The notes: generated by a model not told the origin, from the sequence alone. A DNA stretch of 64,000 bases from Pseudomonas reidholzensis (GCF_900536025.1 NZ_UNOZ01000022.1:1-64000), one strand, 5' to 3'; shown: positions 27,516 through 38,630, numbered from the stretch's first letter. Program-made: numbers and translations.

Positions 27516-27863
27516 TCAGCCGACGATGAAGTAGTGCTTGGTCACGGTTTCCTCGATGTTCCAGACACCGGTCGTGCCTGGCGCGAAGTAGACAGCGTCA
27601 CCCCCCTGGAAGTGGATTGGCTCACCCTCGTCAGGGGTGAACTGTCCCTTGCCACTGATGAAGTAGCTGTATTCGGCCTGCAGCACCTGACGGCGCCAGG
27701 TACCGGGCGTGCACTCCCAGAGGCCGAGCGAGACACGCGGATCTTCCAGTACCTGGCTGATGGCTACGCGGGTCTGCGAGATCACATCGCCGAGGGGCTG
27801 GGCGACCGGCGTCTGGGGAGAAAACTCAGTGTCGGCAGTGAGGCGTTTGACGATCGGGGTCAC
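27516..27863 (-). CDS. Small cupin of ureidoglycine-hydrolase type
   Basis: A 115-residue single cupin (PF05899-like). It has 'LGLWECTPGTWRRQVLQAEYSYFISGKGQF' and 'GGDAVYFAPGTTGVWNIEETVTKHYFI'. I place the start at a GTG (27863) because a perfect AGGAG lies 8 bases upstream and there is no suitable ATG; the only ATG is far upstream inside the preceding gene. It follows the FAD oxidase by 19 bp and resembles the cupin at 32560, which also follows an FAD oxidase. Its enzymatic role is unknown; it may process the unstable imine or aldehyde produced. Confidence 0.82.
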   Translation of the reverse strand: MTPIVKRLTADTEFSPQTPVAQPLGDVISQTRVAISQVLEDPRVSLGLWECTPGTWRRQVLQAEYSYFISGKGQFTPDEGEPIHFQGGDAVYFAPGTTGVWNIEETVTKHYFIVG

Positions 27864-27882
27864 GGTCTTGGCTCCTATTGGG

Positions 27883-29289
27883 TCAGGCTTTGTCTTCGAG
27901 TCCGGCTGGGGCAAGCCCAGCCAACAGGCGGTCAATGGCGCGAGGTCGAGCGCCCCTCATCTCAGCACGCTCCTTGCGGATTACCGCGTGTCTGACGAGG
28001 GTGCCGCCCACATACCGGAAGGGCTCCGGGGGGAACGTCCTGCAGGGGCGACCGACCAGTGGGCAGGTGCTCCACGGGTCTTTGCTGCCAAGCGCAAGGC
28101 TGGCAAGAATCCGGCCGCCGAGCCGGCTGGGGCCGACGCCATTGCCGCTCCAGCCAATCCCGTAATGAATGTTGTCGCTGCCCGCCAACGAGCCGAACAC
28201 CGGCAGGCTGTCGTACGTGCGATCAATAGGCCCTGACCACGCGCTGGTGATCTGTGTCGCGGCGAGGTTCGGATAGGTGCGACGCAGATCGCGCTCGGTC
28301 AGCGCGATGCTGTCGGGGTGATGACTGAACGTGTCGTTTATCCTCGACCCAAAGGCCAAGGCCCCCGTCCCTTTGCCGAACGCGATGCGGCCGTCCCGGG
28401 TGGTGCGGTAGTAGTCCACCATCAACTGCGAATCGGTGATCGACTGCTGGCCTGTCCAACCCATGGCCTCGAGCTTCGACGGGATGGGCTCAGTGACCAC
28501 GATCGAGCTGTTCACCGGGACGATCAGGCCCGCCAGCTCAGGGATCGCGGCCGCCCACGCATTGCTGGCAAGCACAACCGCAGCGGCGTTGACATGACCC
28601 TTGTCTGTGCTGAGCCGCACGACGGGGCCAGGTTCGATGCTGTTGACCGGTGTCTGCTCGAAGATGCGAATCCCCGCGTTGATTGCAACGTGCCGCATAC
28701 CCCGGACCAGCGCGCCGGGCTGCACGGTGGCATTGCTGCGTTCATAGACGCCGGCGAGGTGGACATCAGAGCCTGTGGCCTTTGCCACCTCAGCTTGGGA
28801 CAGCCGCTCGAAGGGCCGCACACCAAGCCGTTCGCAAAGACCTAGCGTGCCATTCCAACTGTCGATGTGAGCCGGCGTCGTCGCGGTCCAGAGCCACCCG
28901 CTGCGGGTATAATGAGCATCGATCCCATGCTGCTCGCAGAACTCGCCCAGCTCGGTGATCGCATGCTCGGCAGCGTTGGCCAGAAACAGCGCCTGCTCCT
29001 GGGTGCAGAAGCCCATCAGCGAGCCGATCTTCGGCCACCAGGACATCACGAAGCCGCCATTGCGGCCCGACGCCCCACCGCCGCAGATGTCCTGTTCGAG
29101 AATCACGACGTTGATATCGGGGTCGCGTTCCTTGAGGGTCAGCGCGGTCCACAGGCCGACAAAACCACCGCCGACGATGGCAACGTCAGCGCGGTACTCG
29201 CCCTCGAGGGGCAAGGTCGGCTGGAGGTTTTCCTGCAGGCTCTGAAGCCAAAAGCTACGCGTCAGAGAACGAGAAGGTGCCAGGCGCAT
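27883..29289 (-). CDS. FAD-dependent amine oxidase (DAO family)
   Basis: A 468-residue DAO-fold flavoprotein. The dinucleotide motif is 'ADVAIVGGGFVGLWTALTLKE', followed by 'CGGGASGRNGGFVMSWWPK', 'GWLWTAT' and the C-terminal FAD motif 'IHYGIGWSGNGVGPSRLGGRIL'. The family includes gamma-glutamylputrescine oxidase, DadA and N-methyl amino-acid oxidases. It oxidises a C-N bond; the substrate is not evident. The start at 29289 has 'GGAAG' upstream. It is the first gene of an operon with a cupin, MFS carrier and PucR regulator, and is divergent from a second PucR gene. It is close in sequence to the oxidase at 42893. Confidence 0.86.
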   Translation of the reverse strand: MRLAPSRSLTRSFWLQSLQENLQPTLPLEGEYRADVAIVGGGFVGLWTALTLKERDPDINVVILEQDICGGGASGRNGGFVMSWWPKIGSLMGFCTQEQALFLANAAEHAITELGEFCEQHGIDAHYTRSGWLWTATTPAHIDSWNGTLGLCERLGVRPFERLSQAEVAKATGSDVHLAGVYERSNATVQPGALVRGMRHVAINAGIRIFEQTPVNSIEPGPVVRLSTDKGHVNAAAVVLASNAWAAAIPELAGLIVPVNSSIVVTEPIPSKLEAMGWTGQQSITDSQLMVDYYRTTRDGRIAFGKGTGALAFGSRINDTFSHHPDSIALTERDLRRTYPNLAATQITSAWSGPIDRTYDSLPVFGSLAGSDNIHYGIGWSGNGVGPSRLGGRILASLALGSKDPWSTCPLVGRPCRTFPPEPFRYVGGTLVRHAVIRKERAEMRGARPRAIDRLLAGLAPAGLEDKA

Positions 29290-29302
29290 GGGAGTGCTTC
29301 CA

Positions 29303-29320
29303 CTGTGTTGTTTGACACAG
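29303..29320. promoter_or_regulatory. Inverted repeat before the FAD oxidase
   Basis: CTGTGT-N6-ACACAG lies 14 bp upstream of the oxidase start, in the 188-bp region shared with the divergent PucR gene. It is an operator candidate for a PucR protein; position is the only support. Confidence 0.35.
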
Positions 29321-29477
29321 TTTCGCGGCGCCGGGGCGCCATCAGCAATTGAGCGTTCATAGGAAAACACTCGGCAACGTTCATAACATCAGACGAATAC
29401 TGAAAGCCCTCCTGTTCTGCGATCATGCAGGCTGTCTGTTTTGATACGCTCAGCTCACGTTGGATGAGAGACACGCC

Positions 29478-30926
29478 ATGCTAACCGTGCAAGACCTGCT
29501 CGCCATCGAATCACTGAAATTGCACGCTGCGGCTGGTCTGGCCGGTGCCGGTCGAATCATCGCGTGGGCGCACACTGTCGATCTCCCAGATCCCTGGCGC
29601 TGGGTGTCGCCTGGTGATCTGGTCATGACCACAGGCTTGGGGCTGCCGGCCGATGGGGACAGTCAGGTCGAGTGGCTGGAGCGGCTCGTGCAAAGCAATG
29701 CCAGTGCGTTGGTGGTGGCACCTCAGGCCAATGCTCCTGCACTGTCGCAGGCGATGCTGGACGCTGCCGACCGGCTGTTGTTTCCGCTACTTCACGCCAG
29801 TTTCGAGCTCGAGTTCGTGAAGCTTTCTCATCATGTGATCGAAAGTGTTCTACGGGCACAGCGTGAACGCTTCAACGCCAGCGAACGCCTCTTTCAAACC
29901 TACGCTGACGCTTTACGCGAGGTGCCAGATCTCGATGGCCGTCTGTCCGTCCTGGGCAACACCCTGGACTTGAACCTGGCCATCGAGGATACGGTCAGCG
30001 GCGACACCATCGTTGCGACGACGGCCATAAACCATGACACGTCCGAAGCCATGGAAAGTATCCCTATCGGCGGCCGCACGCGTGCCAATCTGGTGATGAG
30101 CCGCCGCAAGAAGCGGACCGTTGAAGATTCGATCCTCGTGCGTTCACTGGTGGGTTTACTTGGCGTCGAGCTTGAACGCCTGATGATCCAACGTGACATG
30201 CAGCGGGAGGAAGGCGCAACGCTGCTGCGCAGCCTGCTGGAGCTCGAGACCGACGCCTCTCTGGTGCGGCCCATGCTGGCGCGGCGGGGGCTGACAGGCA
30301 CGCTTGTCAGCCTGGCGATCAAACCTGACCTGAGCGGCCCTTGGCACGCGGACGACGTGCACCATGCGCCTTCCCTTCAGCGTACCGCGCCCCTGTTACT
30401 GGCTGACGCGGGGCTGTTGCTGGCAATCACGGATGATGACACGGCGCTTTTCGAGGCCCTCTGCAGCAGCCTTGGCCCGGGTACCAAGATCGGTATTAGT
30501 GGCCCCATCGTCACGGCCGCGGGCTTTCGTGAAAGTGTGCGGCAGGCGCGGCTCTCCTTGACCCAGGCCTTGGAGATAGATAGCCCGATGCTGCGCTATG
30601 GTGAAGCCGAGACGGGCCTGATCATGGCGCCAAAATCCTTGGCCGAAGCCCGGGCCCTGGTCGGCCGTTACCTGGGGCCGCTGATCGAGCATGACCGCAC
30701 CCAGGGCGCTGCGCTGCTGCCGACACTGATGACCTTTCTCGAAAACGACGGCAACTGGAAAGCGACAGCCCTGGACCTGGGTGTGCACCGCCAGACGCTG
30801 GTCTACCGGCTAAAACTGGTGGAACAATTGACAGGCATCAAGCCCACCACCACCAGCGGCATCGCTCGCTTCTGGATCGCCATCCAGGCTGGTAAAAGTA
30901 TCAACCTGCTTCAAGCCAGCCTGTAA
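29478..30926 (+). CDS. PucR family transcriptional regulator
   Basis: A 482-residue protein with an N-terminal PucR domain ('WAHTVDLPDPWRWVSPGDLVMTTGLGLPADG') and a C-terminal HTH ('FLENDGNWKATALDLGVHRQTLVYRLKLVEQLTGI'). The start MLTVQDLLAIES at 29478 follows 'GAGAGAC'. It is divergent from the FAD oxidase operon and convergent with the mmsA operon, so it could control either or both. It shares its domain order with the regulator at 24481. It ends in a strong bidirectional hairpin. Confidence 0.9.
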   Translation: MLTVQDLLAIESLKLHAAAGLAGAGRIIAWAHTVDLPDPWRWVSPGDLVMTTGLGLPADGDSQVEWLERLVQSNASALVVAPQANAPALSQAMLDAADRLLFPLLHASFELEFVKLSHHVIESVLRAQRERFNASERLFQTYADALREVPDLDGRLSVLGNTLDLNLAIEDTVSGDTIVATTAINHDTSEAMESIPIGGRTRANLVMSRRKKRTVEDSILVRSLVGLLGVELERLMIQRDMQREEGATLLRSLLELETDASLVRPMLARRGLTGTLVSLAIKPDLSGPWHADDVHHAPSLQRTAPLLLADAGLLLAITDDDTALFEALCSSLGPGTKIGISGPIVTAAGFRESVRQARLSLTQALEIDSPMLRYGEAETGLIMAPKSLAEARALVGRYLGPLIEHDRTQGAALLPTLMTFLENDGNWKATALDLGVHRQTLVYRLKLVEQLTGIKPTTTSGIARFWIAIQAGKSINLLQASL

Positions 30927-30931
30927 ACGCA

Positions 30932-30960
30932 AACGGCCCCGCTGCGTGGGCGGGGCCGTT
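30932..30960. terminator. Strong bidirectional terminator hairpin
   Basis: AACGGCCCCGC pairs perfectly with GCGGGGCCGTT (11 bp) around a 7-base loop, between the convergent PucR and mmsA genes. It lacks a run of T on the plus strand; on the minus strand the arm is followed by TTTGCGTTT. Confidence 0.8.
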
Positions 30961-30981
30961 CGTGTCAGCTAGCCGAGCGCC

Positions 30982-32493
<1,512 letters not shown>

Positions 32494-32559
32494 GGAATTG
32501 TTCTCGATCATGAGTGATACGGTGACTCGTCGAAGCCGCCGTCAGGGACGCGGCGCAGG

Positions 32560-32910
32560 TCAGTAGATCGCGTAGACCTTTCTGACTTTTTCAAGCACAT
32601 CCCAGCGACCGGTCCAGCCGGGCGGCAAGATGATCAAGTCACCCCCCGTCACCTCCACCGCCTCTTGGGTAGCGTCATCCGTCAGCACGGCACGGCCCGA
32701 GATGATGTAGGTGAACTCGGTATCGGGCCGGTTTACCACCGGCCAGCCACCTGGCTGGCATTCCCAGACCCCCAGGTTGCCGCTCGCCTCGGGGGCCAGC
32801 GATTGGATAGCGATCTGCGGATCGCCTTTGTCTGCGCCGGCACGTTGGCCCGCAGGGTTCAGTGGCAACGACTCGATCGAGGCGCCCTTGATAATGGTGA
32901 AACGGGTCAT
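32560..32910 (-). CDS. Small cupin of ureidoglycine-hydrolase type
   Basis: A 116-residue single cupin (PF05899-like) with 'NLGVWECQPGGWPVVNRPDTEFTYIISGRAVLT' and 'GGDLIILPPGWTGRWDVLEKVRKVYAIY'. It is clearly related to the cupin at 27516, and like it follows an FAD oxidase (12 bp) on the same strand. The function is unknown. The repeated association suggests that it stabilises or hydrolyses the immediate oxidase product. Confidence 0.85.
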   Translation of the reverse strand: MTRFTIIKGASIESLPLNPAGQRAGADKGDPQIAIQSLAPEASGNLGVWECQPGGWPVVNRPDTEFTYIISGRAVLTDDATQEAVEVTGGDLIILPPGWTGRWDVLEKVRKVYAIY

Positions 32911-32922
32911 GGGATACTCCTG

Positions 32923-34305
32923 TTAATGCGCACCGGTCAGCTTTTCAAGCAACATCGCAGTGCGTGAGGGACGTTTGGTGATGCGTTCTTCCATATCGCT
33001 GAGCGACGCCGCGGCCAGGCCTCCGTTCACCCCTAACCAGCGCAGCGGCTCGGGCTCCCAGTTCGGGGAGTGGTGATTGACGAACGGCAGAGCGTTGATG
33101 TCTTCGTCCTGTTCGAGGATCAGGTTGCGCAGCACACGACCCGCGAGGTTGCTGGTGGCTACACCGTCACCGACGTAGTTGCCAGCCCAGGCGAACCTGG
33201 TCTTGCGGTCCATGCTCACGGTGGGGCACCAATCACGGGAAACGCCGAGTGCGCCGCCCCAGCGATGAGTGATTTGCGCATCTGCCAGGGCCGGGAAAAA
33301 TTCGAGCAGGGTTTCGTGGATCTTCTGGTGGGTACTGTCCATGAGGTCGGATTGTTCGGAGATGCGCGACCCCCATTGATAGGGTGCTCCTCGCCCCCCA
33401 AAGACCAACCGTCCTTCGGCGGTGACCTGCCCGTAGACACGCAGGTGACGCATGTCATTGAAGGCCAGGCGATGGTCTAGGTTGAGCTTGGCCAGCAGGT
33501 CACGCGGCAACGGCTCAGTGGCCAGGACCAGCGAGTACAGCGGGATGACAAATCGCGAATAGCCTGGTTGCTGAGAGGTGAACGCCTCCGTTGCGCGAAC
33601 CGTATACTCCGCGCGGACCGCGCCCTGCGCTGTTTGCACATGGCCTGGCGTATGGGCTGTTACCTCAGAATGCTCATAGATTTTTGCACCCATGCGCTCG
33701 ACCAATTGAGCGAGCCCGCGAACCAGCTTGCCGGGGTGAATCAGCGCGCAATGTTCGGTATACAGGGCTCCCAGTGCACCCTCAGCCCCCAGCCTGTCGC
33801 GAGCCTGCGCACCCTCCAGCGCCTGCCACTGGTCGGGCAGCCCGAATCGCTTCGACGCCTCGACCGCAGCCTTCACACGGTCAAGCTGCGGCGCGCTGCG
33901 CGCCAGCGAAAGAAAGCCTTGTTTGGCGAAGTCCGCATCGACGTGTTCCAGGGCCAGCACCCGACCGATCTCATCGACCGTCTGGTTCATCGCAGCCTGC
34001 AGGTTCAAGGCAGCTTGATGGGAGTACATCTCAGCGACCCTCGACAGGGAGATCGGAAAAATCGCCGAGGCCCAGCCCCCGTTACGCCCAGAGGCGCCGA
34101 AACCGACCTGGTGCTTCTCAAGCAACACGACGCGCAGTGACGGATCACTTTTGAGCAAGTAGTACGCCGTCCAGAGCCCGGTGTACCCTGCACCAATGAT
34201 CACCACATCGGCCTGCACGGCTCCGTCCAGGCGCTCCCGGAGCTGCCCGGGCTCGAACCAGAGCGGCTTGTTAGGTAACTGGGTCAATTCAAATTTCGCT
34301 GACAT
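32923..34305 (-). CDS. FAD-dependent amine oxidase (DAO family)
   Basis: A 460-residue DAO-fold flavoprotein: 'ADVVIIGAGYTGLWTAYYLLKSDPSLRVVLLEKHQVGFGASGRNGGWASA' and, near the C-terminus, 'FAWAGNYVGDGVATSNLAGRVLRNLI'. It belongs with gamma-glutamylpolyamine and related amine oxidases and yields an aldehyde or keto product plus amine. The start at 34305 (MSAKFEL) follows 'GGAAG'; the longer frame has no similarity. With mmsA downstream, an aminated C3 acid such as a beta-alanine or 3-aminoisobutyrate derivative is a reasonable substrate class, but this is inference. It is more distant from the other two oxidases than they are from each other. Confidence 0.86.
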   Translation of the reverse strand: MSAKFELTQLPNKPLWFEPGQLRERLDGAVQADVVIIGAGYTGLWTAYYLLKSDPSLRVVLLEKHQVGFGASGRNGGWASAIFPISLSRVAEMYSHQAALNLQAAMNQTVDEIGRVLALEHVDADFAKQGFLSLARSAPQLDRVKAAVEASKRFGLPDQWQALEGAQARDRLGAEGALGALYTEHCALIHPGKLVRGLAQLVERMGAKIYEHSEVTAHTPGHVQTAQGAVRAEYTVRATEAFTSQQPGYSRFVIPLYSLVLATEPLPRDLLAKLNLDHRLAFNDMRHLRVYGQVTAEGRLVFGGRGAPYQWGSRISEQSDLMDSTHQKIHETLLEFFPALADAQITHRWGGALGVSRDWCPTVSMDRKTRFAWAGNYVGDGVATSNLAGRVLRNLILEQDEDINALPFVNHHSPNWEPEPLRWLGVNGGLAAASLSDMEERITKRPSRTAMLLEKLTGAH

Positions 34306-34364
34306 GCTGTTGGCTTCCCATTGACTACCCTGAACATGGGTTGTGTCTGATACGGCTTGGTTGA

Positions 34365-35765
34365 CTAGGTGTTGCTGGCAGGCCCGGCCTTCACCCCTTC
34401 GGCGTGTCGACCGGCACGGGACACCCGCAGCACTGCGTAGGAGGCGGCAATCGCGGCAATTGCCAGCAGGCATTGCACAAGACTGATCTGCATCGTCGGG
34501 TCGAAGGCCATGCTGACCAACACGGCGATGATCGAAGCGGTCACCAGCAGCGGCAGCCAGGGATGGCCCCACATGGCGAACTTCAGCGACCCCTCCGCCA
34601 CCCACCTGCGGCGCAGCTTGATTTGCGACAGGCAGATCATCAGGTAGACGAACAGGAACACCGTGCCGGAAGAGTTGATGAGGAACTGGAACACGGTGTC
34701 AGGCCATACGGCTGCGATGACCACACAGCCGTACCCCACCAGCGTCGAAGCGATCACCCCGCGGACCGGAACGCCTTTACTGCTCACGGCGGCAATCCAG
34801 CGTGGCGCCTCATCATTGGACGCCAGCACGTAAAGCAGGCGCGACGAGGTGTACAACCCAGCGTTCAACACCGACAGCACCGCGACCAGGATCACCACGG
34901 TCAGCATGTCGCCAGCACCGGGAATGCCGATATGGTCCAAGGTCGTCACGAAGGGCGATTTGCCAGGCACCAGTTCTGTCCATGGCTGTGCCACCACGAT
35001 GATGAAGGTCGCCAGCACGAAGAACACGAGAATGCGGACCATGACGGTATTGACCGCTTTGCGGATGTTTCTCGAAGGGTCTTCGGACTCGGCTGCCGCG
35101 AGCGTAGCGACTTCCACCCCGGTCATGGAGAAGATGACGACCACGACCCCGGTGAACAGCGAGGACACCCCATGAGGCAGGAAGCCGCCATGCGCGGTGA
35201 GGTTGCTGAACGTAGCGTTCGAGCCTGGCCAGAGGTTGAAGACATAGGCCCCCGTGACCACCAGGAAGACCACGATGGCGGCCACCTTGATACCGGCGAA
35301 CCAGTACTCGGCTTCGCCGAAAGAGTGCACCGACATCAGGTTGAGCAAGGTCATGCCGACCATCAATCCCAAGGCGATGACCCAGACCGGCAGGTCGGGA
35401 AACCAGCCATTGATGATCTGCCCGCCGACCACGGCCTCGAAGCCCACCACGATGACCCAGAAATACCAATAGAGCCAACCGGTCATGTAGCCTGCCGGGC
35501 GGCCGAAGGCCATCCGCGCATAATCGACGAACGAGCCTTTGGCCGGGTGCGCCGCGGCCATTTCGCCGAGCATCCGCATGACCAAGGCAACGATAAGGCC
35601 GGTGATTGCGTAAGTGATGAAAGCGCCAGGCCCGGTTGAAGCGATAACGGCACTGGAGCCTACAAAAAGCCCCGCACCGATGACGCCGCCAAGTGCCAGC
35701 ATACTGATGTGTCGCGTCTTGAGCGCACGCTTCAAGCGCGGATCGTGCTCCGACTGAATAGGCAT
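34365..35765 (-). CDS. APC family amino-acid permease
   Basis: A 466-residue permease with 12 predicted helices. The N-terminus 'LKRALKTRHISMLALGGVIGAGLFVGSSAVIASTGPGAF' and 'GEMAAAHPAKGSFVDYARMAFG' are AAT/APC signatures, closest in style to GABA and proline permeases (GabP/ProY). The start at 35765 has 'AGGAG' 8 bases upstream. It heads the operon with FAD oxidase, cupin and mmsA and probably imports the amine or amino acid that they degrade. Confidence 0.88.
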   Translation of the reverse strand: MPIQSEHDPRLKRALKTRHISMLALGGVIGAGLFVGSSAVIASTGPGAFITYAITGLIVALVMRMLGEMAAAHPAKGSFVDYARMAFGRPAGYMTGWLYWYFWVIVVGFEAVVGGQIINGWFPDLPVWVIALGLMVGMTLLNLMSVHSFGEAEYWFAGIKVAAIVVFLVVTGAYVFNLWPGSNATFSNLTAHGGFLPHGVSSLFTGVVVVIFSMTGVEVATLAAAESEDPSRNIRKAVNTVMVRILVFFVLATFIIVVAQPWTELVPGKSPFVTTLDHIGIPGAGDMLTVVILVAVLSVLNAGLYTSSRLLYVLASNDEAPRWIAAVSSKGVPVRGVIASTLVGYGCVVIAAVWPDTVFQFLINSSGTVFLFVYLMICLSQIKLRRRWVAEGSLKFAMWGHPWLPLLVTASIIAVLVSMAFDPTMQISLVQCLLAIAAIAASYAVLRVSRAGRHAEGVKAGPASNT

Positions 35766-35952
35766 TGATTGTCTCCTCTTGTTTTTAGTGATCGACACTG
35801 CCCTGCCTGAAGGTTATGCACGTCACAAGGCATTGAACATCGTCAAAATCCGCGCTGGAGACGATCGTTTTGTACAAATGTATGAAGCGCAACTGGCGTC
35901 AAATCAGCGCGTTGAACGCGGGGCAATACGCTGAGCGCCATGCCCGGTCGTC

Positions 35953-36004
35953 CTATCAATTGTCACGTCCGTGATAGCGGGCACGGGGCGCCGCTGAGCA
36001 TCAT
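35953..36004. repeat. 52-bp regulatory repeat, copy A
   Basis: Begins CTATCAATTGTC and forms a 25-bp dyad ending TGATAG, so CTATCA and TGATAG face each other 13 bases apart. It ends CCGCTG-A-GCATCAT. By hand alignment it matches copy B (42805-42856) at 39 of 52 positions without gaps. It lies 35 bp upstream of the aldehyde dehydrogenase start and looks like an activator site plus promoter, possibly for the LysR regulator at 37612. Confidence 0.6.
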
Positions 36005-36039
36005 GCCCGGCAGACCCACCCATAAAGGATTGGTAGCGC

Positions 36040-37491
36040 ATGAACCCCGTGACCAAGAGCAGCTACGTCGATGGCGCCTTCGTTTCCACCGTCGACGCCA
36101 GCGACCTGCTGGACAACCGCAACCCGTCCAACCCCGACGACCTCATCGAGCGCTTCGCACGTGCCGACCAGGCACTCACCGAACAGGCCATCGCCGCGGC
36201 CCGCCGCGCGCAGCCAGGCTGGGCGCGGAGCAACCCGCAGCAGCGCGCCGACGCGCTGGACTTCATCGGCAGCGAGATCCTCGCGCGTCGCGATGAGCTG
36301 GCCGTGCTGCTCGCCCGCGAGGAGGGCAAGATCGTCCGTGAGGCGCTGGGCGAAGTGGAGCGCGCCGGGCGCTCGTTCAAGTTCTACGCCCAGGAGGCGC
36401 TGCGCGCCGAAGGCGAGAAGTACCCGTCGGTCCGCCAGGACGTCGGTATCGACGTGTTTACCCAACCGCTCGGGGTCATCGGCATCATCGCGCCGTGGAA
36501 CTTCCCGATCGCCATCCCGGCCTGGAAGATCGCACCGGCGCTGTGTTTCGGTAACTGCGTGGTGTTCAAGCCGGCCGAGCTGGTGCCATCGTCCGCCTGG
36601 GCACTGGCGGAGATCATTTCCCGGGCGGGGCTGCCGGCCGGCGTGTTCAACCTGCTGATCGGCCCGGGCCGCAGTGTCGGCGACACGCTGATTCGCTCGC
36701 CTCATGTCGATGGCATCAGCTTCACCGGCTCCGAGCAGACCGGCCGCCAGATCGCCCGCTTGGCTGCGGAAGGCATGAAGAAGGTCCAGCTGGAGATGGG
36801 CGGCAAGAACCCGCTGATCGTGCTGGATGACGCCGACCTCGAACAGGCCGTCGAGGTGGCGCTCAACGGTTCGTTCTACAGCACCGGGCAGCGCTGCACG
36901 GCCAGCTCGCGGGTGATCGTCACCGAGGGTATTCACGATGCCTTCGTCGCGCGCCTCGCCGAACGCACCCGTGCGTTGCAGGTGGGCGATGCGCAGCAAC
37001 CTTCGACCGATATCGGCCCAGTAGTCGACGCGCGTCAGCTGGAACAGAACCTGGCGTATGTCGCCAGTGGTGTCGAGCAAGGCGCGCGGTTGGTCTGTGG
37101 CGGCGAGCGCATCGACAACCCGGCGGGTGCATTTCTGTTCACCCCTGCGCTGTTCAGCGAGGTGACCCCGGACATGCGCATCTACCGCGAAGAGATCTTC
37201 GGGCCGGTGCTGAGCGTGCTCAAGGTGCGCGACTACGACGAGGCGTTCGCGGCGGCCGAAGATACCGCGTTTGGTTTGTCCGCCGGGATCGTCACCACCT
37301 CGCTGCGCAGTGCCGAGCACTTCAAGCGCAACAGTTCGGCCGGCATGGTGATGGTCAACCTGCCGACCGCCGGGGTGGATTATCACGTGCCGTTTGGCGG
37401 CAATGGTGCATCGAGCCTTGGCTCCCGCGAGCAAGGGACCCACGCGCGGCAGTTCTTCACGCGGGTCAAGACGACCTATCAGTTGGCTTGA
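36040..37491 (+). CDS. NAD(P)-dependent aldehyde dehydrogenase
   Basis: A 483-residue aldehyde dehydrogenase with catalytic C286 in 'STGQRCTASSRV', general base E252 in 'VQLEMGGKNP' and N154 in 'APWNFP'. Overall it resembles 2-ketoglutarate-semialdehyde dehydrogenases of hydroxyproline and pentose pathways, but substrates differ widely among close relatives. It is the first gene of the quaternary-amine cluster, preceded by regulatory repeat A and followed by the LysR gene. It may oxidise the semialdehyde released after demethylation and deamination. 'AAGGA' lies upstream of the ATG. Confidence 0.85.
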   Translation: MNPVTKSSYVDGAFVSTVDASDLLDNRNPSNPDDLIERFARADQALTEQAIAAARRAQPGWARSNPQQRADALDFIGSEILARRDELAVLLAREEGKIVREALGEVERAGRSFKFYAQEALRAEGEKYPSVRQDVGIDVFTQPLGVIGIIAPWNFPIAIPAWKIAPALCFGNCVVFKPAELVPSSAWALAEIISRAGLPAGVFNLLIGPGRSVGDTLIRSPHVDGISFTGSEQTGRQIARLAAEGMKKVQLEMGGKNPLIVLDDADLEQAVEVALNGSFYSTGQRCTASSRVIVTEGIHDAFVARLAERTRALQVGDAQQPSTDIGPVVDARQLEQNLAYVASGVEQGARLVCGGERIDNPAGAFLFTPALFSEVTPDMRIYREEIFGPVLSVLKVRDYDEAFAAAEDTAFGLSAGIVTTSLRSAEHFKRNSSAGMVMVNLPTAGVDYHVPFGGNGASSLGSREQGTHARQFFTRVKTTYQLA

Positions 37492-37611
37492 CGGCCCTGT
37501 CACGGGCGATGCCTGCTCGCCCAGGGCCTTGCACGGATGCGGGCCCTGAGGGAGCATGCCGTCCCCCTTGTCGGACAGTCGTTCGGCCGTGCAAGCCCTG
37601 AGAAAACAACA

Positions 37612-38550
37612 ATGAAAACCCACGACACTGGCGGCCAGCAAAAGGGCTACCGGCGCATAATCCCGTCGATGACCGCCCTCCTCCAGTTCGAAGCCGTTGC
37701 TCGCTTGAGCAGCTTTACCCTGGCCGCCAAGGAGCTCGGGGTGACCCAGGCCGCCGTCAGCAAACAGATCAAGGCGCTGGAAGAAAACGTCGGTGCGCAG
37801 CTGTTCCACCGCCTGCACCGCAGCATCGACCTGACCTACGAGGGGCAGGCGCTGTTCGCGGTCATCTCCGAATCCCTGCAGAAAATCGCCACCGTGTTCG
37901 ACGACCTCAATCAGCAAGGCGGCCGCAAGGAAATCACCCTCGGCGCCACCGCCTCGTTCTCCCAGTTCCAGATCATGCCGCGCCTGCAAGCCCTGCGTGA
38001 GGCCGTGCCCGACCTCAAGCTGCGCCTGGCCACACAGATGTTCACCGGCGACCTGCGCACCCAGGAAACCGACCTGGTGGTGCGCTATGGCAATGGCCAA
38101 TGGGCAGACGGCGAGGCGATCCTGCTGTTTGACGAAGCGCTGTTTCCCGTCTGCTCACCCGCTTGGCTGGCCCGCAACCCAGCGCCGCGCACCCTCGAGG
38201 AACTGGCCGCGGCCAGCCTGCTGGAAGCCGACTCCACCTCGGAGGGCTGGATGAATTGGCAAGGCTGGTTCAAGGCACTGGGGCTGCGTACGCAAAAGCT
38301 GCAGTTCAGCCTGCGTTGCAACCTGCACGCCAATGCCGTGCACGCGGCGCTGCATGGCCATGGCATCGGCCTGGGCTGGGGCCGCGTGGTCGAGCACCTG
38401 CTCGGCACCGGCGAACTGGTGCGCCTGCAGCCCTTCGTCGTGCGACCTGCAGAGGCGTACTACGTGGTGATCCCCGACGGCCGCAGCGCGAGCGCAGAAG
38501 ACTGGGCGGTTATTCGCTGGCTGCAGGACCGTGCGCCATTGAACGATTGA
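37612..38550 (+). CDS. LysR family regulator (GcvA-like)
   Basis: A 312-residue LysR protein. The winged helix-turn-helix is at residues about 20-80 ('LLQFEAVARLSSFTLAAKELGVTQAAVSKQIKALEENVGAQLFHR'), and the effector domain starts near residue 110 with 'KEITLGATASFSQFQIMPRL'. The start at 37612 is chosen by the loose 'GAGAA' and by family length. It sits between the aldehyde dehydrogenase and the Rieske gene and is the natural candidate to bind the two 52-bp repeats, whose dyad (TATCA-N13-TGATA) fits a LysR box. Confidence 0.88.
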   Translation: MKTHDTGGQQKGYRRIIPSMTALLQFEAVARLSSFTLAAKELGVTQAAVSKQIKALEENVGAQLFHRLHRSIDLTYEGQALFAVISESLQKIATVFDDLNQQGGRKEITLGATASFSQFQIMPRLQALREAVPDLKLRLATQMFTGDLRTQETDLVVRYGNGQWADGEAILLFDEALFPVCSPAWLARNPAPRTLEELAAASLLEADSTSEGWMNWQGWFKALGLRTQKLQFSLRCNLHANAVHAALHGHGIGLGWGRVVEHLLGTGELVRLQPFVVRPAEAYYVVIPDGRSASAEDWAVIRWLQDRAPLND

Positions 38551-38601
38551 GTGCAGGTATACGCATAACTTGAAGTAATGCCTGAAGTAAAAATAGGCGC
38601 A

Positions 38602-38630
38602 TTGACGGGTATTTTAGCCACTCAGATAAT
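38602..38630 (+). promoter_or_regulatory. Sigma-70-like promoter of the Rieske operon
   Basis: TTGACG and GATAAT are separated by exactly 17 bp, about 50 bp before the Rieske start codon. This is a good sigma-70 match. The 52-bp repeat is not present here, so this promoter may be controlled differently. Confidence 0.6.

Noticed and set aside
36001-38100. A 699-codon antisense open frame
   Set aside because: It covers the opposite strand of two recognised genes (aldehyde dehydrogenase and LysR) and has no start signal or motifs.
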